Assembly: GCF_026341815.1 (NCBI RefSeq)
Contig: NZ_JAPENX010000001.1
Location: 3,224,001 to 3,288,000, forward strand
Source: Streptomyces sp. NBC_00572
GTDB taxonomy: Bacteria; Actinomycetota; Actinomycetes; Streptomycetales; Streptomycetaceae
Direction of reading: 5' to 3'
Length of the DNA stretch: 64,000 bases
Part shown: positions 7,815 to 18,231 of the stretch, in pieces
How the letters are laid out: each line of letters opens with the position of its first letter
Position numbering within the stretch: position 1 is the stretch's first letter
Notes under the pieces: generated by a model
The model's database searches: none
Seen by the model: the letters and a program-made list of their open reading frames with translations, nothing else
What the model was told of the DNA's origin: nothing
Program-made: the position numbers and the translations under genes

Positions 7815-8702
7815 TCAGCCCTTCCGTACCAGCAGGTCCACGATGCCCGTCAGGTCCTCCTCGCCGCTGCCGATGTCGAGCCGTCGGCGCATCAACTCGA
7901 AGTAGGGGGCGATCAGTTCGGGGCTGACGCCCTGTCCTTCGGCGGTGTCCAGGAAGGTGGGGACGCCGGCCACCTGCATCGCCAGGTTCGACACGACGTC
8001 CGTGGTGCGGTCGCCGCTGCTCAGCCGCCGTGCCGTTCCGTGGACCGACGGGGCCATCGCGGTGAGCCAGCCGGCGAGCAGCGGGGCGAAGGCGACGGGG
8101 TCGATGTCCTCCTCGCGGATCAGGGCGAAGGCGTGTGCCGCCCCGGCGAACATCCCGTACATGGCGCTGAGCAGGGCCACGTCGTGGAGGGCCGCGAAGC
8201 CCGGGTCCTCGCCGACGTACGTGGCGCCCGCCGGGACGGCCAGGGCCTTCTCGTACTGCTCGAAGAGGGCTCGCGAGCCGCTGTAGAAGACGTAGCCGCC
8301 GGCTTCCGGGACCCCGATCATCGGCGGTACGGCCATGATGCCGCCGTCCAGGTAGCGGGCGCCCCGCGCCTCGGCCCACGCGGCGCGGGCGCGGGCCTGG
8401 GCGGGGGTGCCGGTGACCAGGTTCACCAGGTCCTTTCCGGCCAGGTCGGCGTCGGCGAGCGCCTCCTCGACCGAGGCGTCGTCCAGCAGGCAGACGATGA
8501 TCAGATCGCTCGCCGTGACCGCCTCGGCAGCGGTGCCGGCCGTCCTCGCGCCCTCGGCGGCGAGCGGCGCGGCGCGGGCCGCGGTGCGGTTCCAGACGGT
8601 GAGCGGGTGGCCGGCGGCGAGCCAGGTGCGGGCGAGCGCGGTGCCCATCGCGCCGAGGCCGAGCAGGGTGACGGGGGTCTTCTCGATCGTGTTCGCTGTC
8701 AT
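7815..8702 (-). CDS. Imine-reductase-like NAD(P)-dependent oxidoreductase
   Basis: About 295 residues of the 6-phosphogluconate-dehydrogenase-like superfamily. It has a Rossmann fingerprint LLGLGAMGTALA, the NRT stretch after beta-2 (NADPH preference) and the inter-domain helix segment ALHDVALLSAMYGM, where imine reductases carry the catalytic Asp/Tyr. The C-terminal all-alpha dimerisation domain is complete. The ATG at 8702 and a GTG at 8708 are both possible starts and SD support is weak. It is divergent from an HxlR regulator across 97 bp containing a palindrome, so it is the likely target of that regulator. Confidence 0.82.
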   Translation of the reverse strand: MTANTIEKTPVTLLGLGAMGTALARTWLAAGHPLTVWNRTAARAAPLAAEGARTAGTAAEAVTASDLIIVCLLDDASVEEALADADLAGKDLVNLVTGTPAQARARAAWAEARGARYLDGGIMAVPPMIGVPEAGGYVFYSGSRALFEQYEKALAVPAGATYVGEDPGFAALHDVALLSAMYGMFAGAAHAFALIREEDIDPVAFAPLLAGWLTAMAPSVHGTARRLSSGDRTTDVVSNLAMQVAGVPTFLDTAEGQGVSPELIAPYFELMRRRLDIGSGEEDLTGIVDLLVRKG

Positions 8703-8740
8703 GACCACCAGGCTGCTTCAGGCCCCTGACCTGCTCAAGT

Positions 8741-8758
8741 ACCCACTTGGAAGTGGGT
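8741..8758. promoter_or_regulatory. Putative HxlR operator
   Basis: The palindrome acccact-tgga-agtgggt (7-bp arms, 4-bp centre) lies between the divergent imine-reductase-like and hxlR-type genes. HxlR regulators usually control the divergent neighbour by binding such a site. Confidence 0.5.
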
Positions 8759-8799
8759 GGTTACCCTGAGGTGAGCGAACAGGTCAGGAGGGGTGGCGC

Positions 8800-9159
8800 A
8801 TGGCGACGCTGAATCGGCCCGGAGCCGGGGACGGGCACGTCTGCGGGATCGACGCCGCCATGGAGGTCATCGGCGGCAAGTGGAAGGTGCTCATCCTCTG
8901 GGCGCTCCACGAGCGGCCGCACCGCCGCTTCGGGGAGCTGCGCAGACTCGTCCCGGGCATCACGGAGAAGGTCCTCGCCTCGCACCTGCGGGAGCTGGAG
9001 GCGGACGGCATCGTGGACCGCGTCTCCCACGAGGAGGTCCCGCCCCGCGTCGAGTACGCCCTCACGAAGGACGGCATCCGCCTCAACGACGCCCTCGAAC
9101 CACTGGCGGCGTGGGGGCGTGAGCGGAGGGACTCCCCGCGGGTGGGAACGCATACCTAG
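8800..9159 (+). CDS. HxlR-family winged-helix transcriptional regulator
   Basis: 119 residues. The family signature 'CGIDAAMEVIGGKWK' is followed by 'ILWALHERPHRRFGELRRLV' and the recognition-helix region ITEKVLASHLRELEADG. Cys15 just before the first helix is the conserved redox/electrophile-sensing Cys of many HxlR proteins. The ATG has GGAGGGG 7 bases upstream. The stop TAG lies in CTAG at 9156-9159, the first bases of the palindromic element. It probably regulates the divergent oxidoreductase. Confidence 0.9.
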   Translation: MATLNRPGAGDGHVCGIDAAMEVIGGKWKVLILWALHERPHRRFGELRRLVPGITEKVLASHLRELEADGIVDRVSHEEVPPRVEYALTKDGIRLNDALEPLAAWGRERRDSPRVGTHT

Positions 9160-9215
9160 GGTGTGTCTTGCCGATCAGGCCGGGCTCGCGGCGTGATCGA
9201 CAAGACACCCCCTAG
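9156..9215. repeat. Complete CTAG-bounded palindromic element (MITE-like)
   Basis: A 60-bp unit, CTAG...CTAG. The 22-bp arms 9156-9177 and 9194-9215 are inverted repeats with 20/22 matches around a 16-bp centre (ggccgggctcgcggcg). A related partial copy lies at 5991-6028. The stop codon of hxlR and that of otsA both fall inside its CTAG ends. It can fold into a strong hairpin between the two convergent genes and may serve as a bidirectional terminator. Confidence 0.85.
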
Positions 9216-10654
9216 CCCTCCCTCAGGGCCTCCAGCTGGTTCAGGAACCAGCGCTGCGGGGGCAGGGCCGTCGCCGCCGCCGCGAGGCGCTTCGAGCGGT
9301 CGGCGCGCTCGGCCGCCGGCATCGACAGGGCGGTGTGGAGGGCCTCCGCGGTCTCCGACACGTCGTAGGGGTTCACGGTGAGCGCGTCGCGCATCAGCTC
9401 CCGGTACGCGCCCGCGCCCGTCGACAGGACGAGCGCGCAGCCCGCCTCCGAGACCACCGGTATCTCCTTCGCGACCAGGTTCATGCCGTCGCGCACCGGG
9501 TTCACCAGGGCCACGTCGGCCAGGCGGTAGGCGGCCAGGGAGCGGGTGAAGTCGTCCTCCACGGAGACGACGACCGGCTGCCAGTCGGCCGTGCCGAACT
9601 CGGCGTTGATCTCCTCGGCCAGTTCCGTCACCGAGGCCGTGTACTCCCGGTACGAGGCCAGGTCCTGCCGGGAGGGGTACGCCGAGGCCAGGTGGACCAC
9701 CCGGTCGCGCCACTCGGGGTGGACGGTGAGCAGCTCACGGTAGGCGAGCAGGCCGCGCAGGATGTTCTTCGACAGTTCCGTGCGGTCGACGCGGACGATG
9801 GTCTTCCGGCCGCCGACCTCTTCGCGGAGCCGGGCCAGCCGCTCGTCCACCTCCGGGCGGTACGCGAGGGCCCGCAGCTCGTCGCCGTCCACACCCAGGG
9901 GGTACGCCCGAACGCGGGTGCGACCCTTCCCGACGCCGTGGCGGCGCCACTCCACCCCGTGCCAGGGGTCACCGCTCGGCCATACCCCCTGGGCCATGCC
10001 GGTCGAGTCGTCCCGCTGGGAGCAGCAGCCGATGAAGAACGAGGCCCATCCCCAGGTGTGGAAGCCCAGCTCGTCCGCGCCGAGCATGCCCCACAGCAGC
10101 TCCTCGACGATGTCGTCCGGCACCATCCGCAGGTACTCGGAGGACACCCAGGGGGTGTGGGTGAAGTGCCCGATCCGCAGGTCGGGGCGGAGCTCCCGCA
10201 GCATCCCGGGGACGAGCGCCAGGTGGTAGTCCTGCACCAGGACCGCCGCGCCCCGGTCCGCCTCGGCGGCCAGGGCCTCGGCGAAGGCGCGGTTGTAGGC
10301 GCGGTAGGACGCCCAGCGGCGCCGGAACGCCGCGTCGAAGACCGGCTCGCGCGGGATGTCGTACAGGTGGTGGTGGAGGAACCACAGCACCGAGTTCGCG
10401 ATGCCGTTGTACGCGTCGGCGTACACGTCCGGGTCGATGTCCAGCATCCGTACGCCCGGCTCGCCGATCCCGCGCCGGACGGCCTCCCGGTCGCCCTCGC
10501 CGAGCGCCGCGCACACCCACAGGCTGTCCTGCGAGGAGACGGCGCTCAGCCCGGAGACCAGGCCGCCGCCGCCCCTGCGGGCGTCGAGCTCACCGTCCTC
10601 GCCGAGCACGTACGAGACGGGGCCTCGATTGGATGCCACAAGAACAGAAGCCAT
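9212..10654 (-). CDS. otsA: Trehalose-6-phosphate synthase (GT20)
   Basis: 480 residues. OtsA condenses UDP- or GDP-glucose with glucose-6-P. Motifs: VASNRGPV with GGGGLVSGL (acceptor/donor loop), 'LWFLHHHLYDIPREP', 'VQDYHLALVPGMLRE', HTPWVSSEYLR, 'VDRTELSKNILRGLLAYREL' and NPVRDGMNLVAKE. The segment around residues 205-235 (after the WGWASFF stretch) differs from what I expect of this family, so alignment would be useful. A TAGGTT box (minus strand, 10661-10666) ends 6 bases before the ATG, which suggests a leaderless transcript. The stop codon lies in the end of the palindromic element. Confidence 0.9.
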   Translation of the reverse strand: MASVLVASNRGPVSYVLGEDGELDARRGGGGLVSGLSAVSSQDSLWVCAALGEGDREAVRRGIGEPGVRMLDIDPDVYADAYNGIANSVLWFLHHHLYDIPREPVFDAAFRRRWASYRAYNRAFAEALAAEADRGAAVLVQDYHLALVPGMLRELRPDLRIGHFTHTPWVSSEYLRMVPDDIVEELLWGMLGADELGFHTWGWASFFIGCCSQRDDSTGMAQGVWPSGDPWHGVEWRRHGVGKGRTRVRAYPLGVDGDELRALAYRPEVDERLARLREEVGGRKTIVRVDRTELSKNILRGLLAYRELLTVHPEWRDRVVHLASAYPSRQDLASYREYTASVTELAEEINAEFGTADWQPVVVSVEDDFTRSLAAYRLADVALVNPVRDGMNLVAKEIPVVSEAGCALVLSTGAGAYRELMRDALTVNPYDVSETAEALHTALSMPAAERADRSKRLAAAATALPPQRWFLNQLEALREG

Positions 10655-10748
10655 GGGGCGAACCTAGCCCGTCCCGTAAACGCTCAAACGTACGTATACG
10701 AGACGGGTGGATCCGGCCACGGAGGGTGGCCGGACCTCCGGGCGGCCG

Positions 10749-12575
10749 TCAGTTCTCGCGTCGGCCGCGCATCGCCGCCTTCGCCACCACGCCCGTCGCC
10801 GCGAGGGCGAGCCCGAGCGCGCCGAGCAGCCACAGCCGCTCACCGTTGCCGCCGGTCTCGGCCATCGAGTCGCCGCCGTTCCCGTGCGGCCCGGGGGCCG
10901 GGGGAGCGGGGGAGGACTCGACGGGGGCCGGGGCCCAGGTGGGGTCCACCGGCGTCGGGGTCGGCGTGGGGTCCACCGGCGTCGGAGTGGGCGTGGGGGT
11001 GGGCGTGGGACCCACCGGGGTCGGCGTCGGGGTCGGGCTGGGTGTCGGCTTCGGCTTCTCGATCGCCGGGGTCACCGTGCACGCCGGGTCCTGGCTGCCG
11101 TCTCCGCAGTTGGAGCGGGGTGTCTCCACCTCCACGCTGTTGCGGAGCTTCCCGTCGCCCGTCGGCGGGTTCTTGATCTTCACCGAGTAGGTGACGGTCG
11201 CCGTCTTCCCGGCCGGGACGGTCCCCACGTACCCGATCTTCGACGCCGTGTACGTCGCCCTGCCCAGGGTCGTCTTCACGTCACCGTTGTAGTCGGCGTC
11301 GTCGAGGGTCCCGGTCAGATCGTCGCCGAACGTGGCGTTCGGGTAGTCGAGCGTGCCGATGTTCTTCGCGGTGATCGTGTACGTGAGGGTGTCGCCCGGC
11401 TTCACCGTGCGCGGGCTCGCCGTCTTGGTGATCTCCAGGTCGGGGACCGGTACGGAGAAGGCGAGCGCGGAGGGCACGTAGGTGTCGCCGCGGGTGGCGA
11501 AGGTCAGGTCGGCCGAGGTCGCGCCCTGGGGGATGGCGCCGTCGGGGATGTCGAAGGCCTTGGCGTCGATGCTCAGGTTGTTGATCAGCTTGGGGGTGAC
11601 GGCGCCGTCGTCCTCGCTGACGAAGAAGTTGTCGGTGTTGCCCGTGTGGGCCTCGGTGACGTTCTTGCCGTCGACGAGGAAGGTGTCCCCCGGGGTGTTC
11701 CAGTCGCCCTCGTACGCGGTGATGCCGGCCCGCGCCTTGCCGCCGCTCCGGTGGAAGCCGTCCACGGTGATCGTGGTGGCGGGGGAGGTCGAACGCTGCA
11801 GGACATGGCCGCCGTAGACGTACACGTTGCGCCGCTCGGGGGCGCGGACCGGATCCGGGCCGGGGAACTTGTGGACGACGGTCAGCGACCAACCCGCCAC
11901 GCAGCCCTTGCCGTCGGCCGCCCAGATGTTGCCGACGGTCACCTGCGCGTCCGTCCCCGAGACGCCCGCGAAGGCGGCGGTCACGTCCGACTCGCCCGTG
12001 TAGTAGTGCGGGCCGTTGGTGTCGGCCGGGTCGGCGACCATGCTGTCGATCGAGACCGGGGACGCCGCGGCCGCGCCGACCTTGATCAGCGGGGCGGTGG
12101 TCGTCGGGTCGCCGGGCGAGGGCTCGACATCCGTGCCGGAGATGTCGCAGCGCTTCAGCCGCGCCCCGCTCGGACCCTTGTACGTGCCGTCGTTGCCGCC
12201 CCAGAAGAGCCGGGCGTACGCGACCTCGGCGCCCGCCGGGATCCGCACGTGGCCGGTGCTCGAACCGTGACCGCCGCCGGTGCCGCCCGCGTCGATCCGC
12301 CGCATCACGAAGGTGTTGTTGTTGTCCGAGCCCTGGCCGCTCGCCGCGGTCGCACAGCGGGCGGCCAGGTCGGCGGGGGCGGCCGGGCAGCCCATGACCG
12401 TGTTGCCGATCGTGGTGAAGTCGCCGTACAGCGACTCGGCGTACCGCTTGCCGAAGGGCTCGACCACATCCGCCGCGGCCGGCCCCGCCGCGGTGAAGGC
12501 GAGCGAGCCCGCCGCCAGTCCTACGGCCGCGACGGCCGCGAGCACCCTGCCCAGGTGTTGTTGTCTGAAGCACAT
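10749..12575 (-). CDS. Secreted cell-wall-anchored surface protein (DUF3344/DUF11-like)
   Basis: 608 residues. There is a signal peptide (VLAAVAAVGLAAGSLAFTAA...AAA). A large N-terminal domain contains 'VAYARLFWGGNDG' and 'VYVYGGHVLQRSTSP', typical of DUF3344-like proteins. A DUF11-type Ig repeat follows (LEITKTASPRTVKPGDTLTY), then a long Pro/Thr tract (PTPTPTPVDP repeats) as a wall-spanning stalk. The end is MAETGG, a hydrophobic helix and a basic tail, i.e. a sortase signal of the streptomycete LAxTG class with Met for Leu. A TACATT box 8 bases before the ATG and no SD suggest a leaderless start. Confidence 0.8.
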   Translation of the reverse strand: MCFRQQHLGRVLAAVAAVGLAAGSLAFTAAGPAAADVVEPFGKRYAESLYGDFTTIGNTVMGCPAAPADLAARCATAASGQGSDNNNTFVMRRIDAGGTGGGHGSSTGHVRIPAGAEVAYARLFWGGNDGTYKGPSGARLKRCDISGTDVEPSPGDPTTTAPLIKVGAAAASPVSIDSMVADPADTNGPHYYTGESDVTAAFAGVSGTDAQVTVGNIWAADGKGCVAGWSLTVVHKFPGPDPVRAPERRNVYVYGGHVLQRSTSPATTITVDGFHRSGGKARAGITAYEGDWNTPGDTFLVDGKNVTEAHTGNTDNFFVSEDDGAVTPKLINNLSIDAKAFDIPDGAIPQGATSADLTFATRGDTYVPSALAFSVPVPDLEITKTASPRTVKPGDTLTYTITAKNIGTLDYPNATFGDDLTGTLDDADYNGDVKTTLGRATYTASKIGYVGTVPAGKTATVTYSVKIKNPPTGDGKLRNSVEVETPRSNCGDGSQDPACTVTPAIEKPKPTPSPTPTPTPVGPTPTPTPTPTPVDPTPTPTPVDPTWAPAPVESSPAPPAPGPHGNGGDSMAETGGNGERLWLLGALGLALAATGVVAKAAMRGRREN

Positions 12576-12639
12576 AAAAGGGCAATGTAGGCAAAGCGGA
12601 TCATCATGGGGCGTTACGCCACGCGGTCAGGCCACGCGG

Positions 12640-13608
12640 TCAGGCCACGCGGCGGTGCGCGTACTCCGCGATGTCGGCCATCGGCGGCCGCTCCTCCGTG
12701 TCCACGTCGTACGTCCGCGGCTCGAAGCCCTTCTCGCCCCGCTCGAACTGGGTCAGCCGCGGCCGCACCAGATGGCCCCGCGAGAGCCGCAGTTGCGCCG
12801 TCCGGTAGATCGCCGCCGCCATCCGGCCCAGCGCGAGACCGTCCTGGTGCCGGTGCTTGCGCACCCCCACGTCCACCTGTGCGAGCGCGTCCAGACCCAC
12901 CGTGTGCAGGGCGTCCACGAGCAGCCCCAGCTCCACCCCGTAACCGACCGGGAAGGGCAGCTGTTCGAGCAGCGAGCGGCGGGCCGCGTACTCACCGCCG
13001 AGCGGCTGCACGAAACCGGCCAGCTGCGGCCAGTGCAGATTCAGCAGCGGGCGCGCCACCAGCTCCGTCACCCGACCGCCCTGACCAGCGGTCTTGCCGG
13101 AGGCGAGCCCGTTGAACTCGGGGCCGAAGGGACGGTCGTACATCGCCTTCACGAAGTCGACGTCCGGATCGGTGAGCAGCGGGCCCACGATCCCCGTCAC
13201 GAAGTCCGCGGAGAAGTCCCGCAGGTCGGCGTCCACGAAGCACACGACGTCCCCGGTGGTCACCATCAGTGACCGCCACAGCACCTCGCCCTTGCCCGGC
13301 ACGGCCGGTATCCGCGGGAGTATCGCGTCCCGCGCGACCACCCGCGCCCCGGCCGCCGCCGCCACCTCCGCCGTACGGTCCGTGGAGCCCGAGTCGATCA
13401 CCACGAGCTCGTCGACGAGCGGCACCGCCTCCGACATCAGCTCGCGCCGGATCACGGCGACGATGTCACCGACCGTCGCCTCCTCGTTCAGCGCCGGCAG
13501 GACGACGCTGACCTTCGTGTTTCGCTTGGCGGCGAGGATTCGCTCCAGCGGCCGGTCCTCCACGGACCAGGACCGCCGGTCCAGCCAGCGCTCCACCTCT
13601 TCCAGCAC
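12640..13608 (-). CDS. gpgS: Glucosyl-3-phosphoglycerate synthase
   Basis: 322 residues of the GT-A-fold GT81/GT2-like family. It has VVLPALNEEATVGDIVAVI, the metal-binding DAD motif in FVDADLRDF, GYGVELGLLVDALH and 'QVDVGVRKHRHQD'. GpgS makes glucosylglycerate-phosphate from NDP-glucose and 3-phosphoglycerate, a precursor of glucosylglycerate or polymethylated polysaccharides. The GTG at 13606-13608 gives the normal MLEEVERWLD start; the longer frame upstream runs into the divergent riboswitch region. No phosphatase partner (GpgP) is adjacent. Confidence 0.88.
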   Translation of the reverse strand: MLEEVERWLDRRSWSVEDRPLERILAAKRNTKVSVVLPALNEEATVGDIVAVIRRELMSEAVPLVDELVVIDSGSTDRTAEVAAAAGARVVARDAILPRIPAVPGKGEVLWRSLMVTTGDVVCFVDADLRDFSADFVTGIVGPLLTDPDVDFVKAMYDRPFGPEFNGLASGKTAGQGGRVTELVARPLLNLHWPQLAGFVQPLGGEYAARRSLLEQLPFPVGYGVELGLLVDALHTVGLDALAQVDVGVRKHRHQDGLALGRMAAAIYRTAQLRLSRGHLVRPRLTQFERGEKGFEPRTYDVDTEERPPMADIAEYAHRRVA

Positions 13609-13759
13609 GTGATCTCCATCTCGCGGTTCGGACGGCCGGTCCAAGCGTCCGGGCCTTCGGTTACAGTCTTGAACAACGCGGATGCCCGATGCACGTCGGG
13701 GTGCCGCCCGCGCCGGAGCGCAGGAACGAAAGTTCACCGCGCTTCACAATCGAATACCG

Positions 13760-13900
13760 CTCATCCAGAGGGGCAGAGGGAAACGGCCCGTTGAAGCCCC
13801 GGCAACCCTCCAGTCGGTTACTCGTCCTCCAGCGAGGCTCCCGGCTAGGGAAGGTGCCAAATCCGTCGCATGGCGAAAAATTCGTCATGCGAAAGATGAG
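13760..13900 (+). promoter_or_regulatory. SAM-I (S-box) riboswitch
   Basis: The conserved core is readable: P1 5' strand CTCATC (13760-13765), AGAGGGGCAGAGGGAA, CGGCCC-GTTGAA-GCCCCGGCAACC, GGTGCCAAATCC, a P4 hairpin GCATGGCGAA/TTCGTCATGC (13868-13890) and the closing P1 3' strand GATGAG (13895-13900). The Shine-Dalgarno GAGGAG overlaps and abuts the 3' strand of P1, so SAM binding should hide the ribosome site. This indicates translational control, with no separate terminator needed. It controls the threonine-synthase-like gene at 13920. Confidence 0.93.
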
Positions 13901-13919
13901 GAGAAAGGGCCTCGCCTCC

Positions 13920-15206
<1,287 letters not shown>

Positions 15207-15220
15207 AAGGTTACGAAGAC

Positions 15221-15496
15221 ATGGCCGTGAACGTCCGCATCCCCACCATCCTCCGCACCTACACGGGCGGCCAGTCCGAGGTCCAGGCCGAGGGCGCGAC
15301 CCTCGCCGAGGTCATCGCGGACCTGGAGAAGAACCACACGGGCATCTCCGCCCGCGTCCTGGACGACCAGGGCAAGCTGCGCCGCTTCGTCAACGTCTAC
15401 GTGAACGACGACGACGTCCGCTTCGAGCAGGGCCTGGAGACGGCCACCCCGGCCGGCGCCGGCGTCTCGATCATCCCGGCCGTCGCCGGAGGCTGA
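15221..15496 (+). CDS. Ubiquitin-like sulfur-carrier protein (MoaD/ThiS/CysO type)
   Basis: 91 residues of the beta-grasp fold: VNVRIPTILRTYTGGQ at the N-terminus, 'RRFVNVYVNDDDVRFEQGLE' in the middle, and a C-terminal Gly-Gly (AVAGG). That diglycine is adenylated and converted to a thiocarboxylate in this family. It lies 14 bp after the threonine-synthase-like gene with an AAAGG ribosome site, so the pair is one transcript under the SAM riboswitch. By analogy with CysO/CysM of mycobacteria it may hand sulfide to the PLP enzyme. Confidence 0.88.
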   Translation: MAVNVRIPTILRTYTGGQSEVQAEGATLAEVIADLEKNHTGISARVLDDQGKLRRFVNVYVNDDDVRFEQGLETATPAGAGVSIIPAVAGG

Positions 15497-15549
15497 CCAT
15501 CGTGCGCGGTGCCGACGGCTGCTGAGCCGTCATCTGTCCCGTCTTTCTT

Positions 15550-15589
15550 GAATTGCCCCTTCCGCGCCATAAAGCGGAAGGGGCAATTC
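15550..15589 (+). terminator. Rho-independent-type hairpin after the thrC/sulfur-carrier operon
   Basis: A perfect 16-bp stem (gaattgccccttccgc / gcggaaggggcaattc) with an 8-nt loop ending in cataaa. Confidence 0.88.
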
Positions 15590-15922
15590 TGCAGGGTTGA
15601 GCGCGGTAGAGTTGGGGAAGTCCCCTCCGCTGCTCATGCCGGGCGCATATGAGAATGCGTCCCCGCACGACAAGAAGCAGCCAAAGTGCGTGTGCGATGT
15701 GTACCCTCTGCACGCTTTGCCGGGCCCGACTTGCCCCGTAACTCAAGGGATTCTCCCCAATTCGCCTTTCCGTGACGCCCAGAATTCTCGCTCGATTGAC
15801 CTGTTGCAGAGGGCAGTTGGGCAGATACATTCAGCGGCGGTCGACGCGTTCCGGCGCAGGGTCTGACCCGGGTCCGCGAAGTGCGGTCCCGCGCAAGGGC
15901 CACAGTAATAGGGGAGTTAGGC
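15590..15922. other. Long intergenic region upstream of the cold-shock gene
   Basis: 333 bp without a convincing gene. Open frames exist on both strands (for example + 15597-15866) but lack streptomycete codon bias, SD sequences and recognisable motifs. A TTGACC box occurs near 15797 without a well-spaced -10. The stretch is less GC-rich than its surroundings and probably holds the promoter and a long 5' UTR of the cold-shock mRNA. Confidence 0.5.
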
Positions 15923-16126
15923 ATGGCTCAGGGCACCGTCAAGTGGTTCAACGCGGAGAAGGGCTACGGCTTCATCGCGGTCGACGGTGGTGCGGATGTT
16001 TTCGTCCACTACAGCGCGATCCAGATGGATGGCTACCGCAGCCTCGAAGAGGGACAGCGAGTCGAGTTCGAGATCTCGCAGGGCCAGAAGGGTCCGCAGG
16101 CGGACATGGTCAAGCTCGCCGTCTGA
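15923..16126 (+). CDS. Cold-shock protein (CspA family)
   Basis: 67 residues. RNP1-type KGYGFI and RNP2-type VFVHYSAI lie in a single OB-fold starting [18 protein letters not shown]. It acts as a nucleic-acid chaperone. The ATG has GGGGAG 6 bases upstream; the in-frame upstream extension is not part of the family. It resembles the streptomycete scoF-type proteins, and its position before groEL2 is conserved in the genus as I recall. Confidence 0.95.
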   Translation: MAQGTVKWFNAEKGYGFIAVDGGADVFVHYSAIQMDGYRSLEEGQRVEFEISQGQKGPQADMVKLAV

Positions 16127-16159
16127 GCGCGGCGCGATCGGCCACCGACGCAACGCCGT

Positions 16160-16197
16160 CGAGGGGTCCGCATCCCTGAGGGGATGCGGACCCCTCG
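16160..16197 (+). terminator. Hairpin terminator after the cold-shock gene
   Basis: A perfect 17-bp stem (cgaggggtccgcatccc / gggatgcggacccctcg) with a tgag loop, 33 bp after the stop codon. Confidence 0.9.
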
Positions 16198-16276
16198 TGC
16201 GTTCCCGGACCCTTCTCGCGCCCCTCTCGCGCCCCTTCCGTCACCCCCTGCCCTGCATCCCGATCATCGAGAGTCG

Positions 16277-16303
16277 CTTGCACTCTCCTAGGGCGAGTGC
16301 TAA
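16277..16303. promoter_or_regulatory. CIRCE element 1 (HrcA operator) overlapping the groEL2 promoter
   Basis: CTTGCACTC-N9-GAGTGCTAA; the right arm is consensus and the left has two mismatches to TTAGCACTC. A plausible promoter overlaps it: TTGCAC (16278-16283), 17 bp, TAATCA (16301-16306). HrcA binding would block RNA polymerase directly. Confidence 0.88.
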
Positions 16304-16312
16304 TCATTGGCG

Positions 16313-18098
<1,786 letters not shown>

Positions 18099-18133
18099 TC
18101 CCCCGGGATCGGTTGTTCATCGCTGAACGCGAA

Positions 18134-18169
18134 CGAGGGCGGCACCCCCACCAGGGGGTGCCGCCCTCG
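18134..18169 (+). terminator. Hairpin terminator after groEL2
   Basis: A perfect 16-bp stem (cgagggcggcaccccc / gggggtgccgccctcg) around acca, 35 bp after the stop. It lies between convergent genes and may serve both. Confidence 0.9.
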
Positions 18170-18231
18170 GGCGTTTCACGAGAGTCGATCAGCGCGTGTC
18201 GATCAGTGCACGTCGACTCGGCCCACGTCGA

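Noticed and set aside
9156..9215. Intact insertion sequence at the palindromic element
   Set aside because: No transposase frame lies between any pair of the repeat arms; only the kinase, reductase and HxlR genes are present.
10707..12590. 627-codon + strand frame opposite the surface protein
   Set aside because: Shadow of a gene with signal peptide, DUF11-like repeat and sorting signal on the minus strand.
13760..13900. SAM-IV riboswitch as an alternative
   Set aside because: The order GAGGGAA-GGCCC-GTTGAA-GCCCCGGCAACC-GGTGCCAAATCC with a P4 hairpin inside P1 fits SAM-I; the SAM-IV pseudoknot layout is not seen.
15597..15866. 89-codon + strand frame before the cold-shock gene
   Set aside because: No SD, poor codon bias, no recognisable motif; more likely 5' UTR or promoter DNA.
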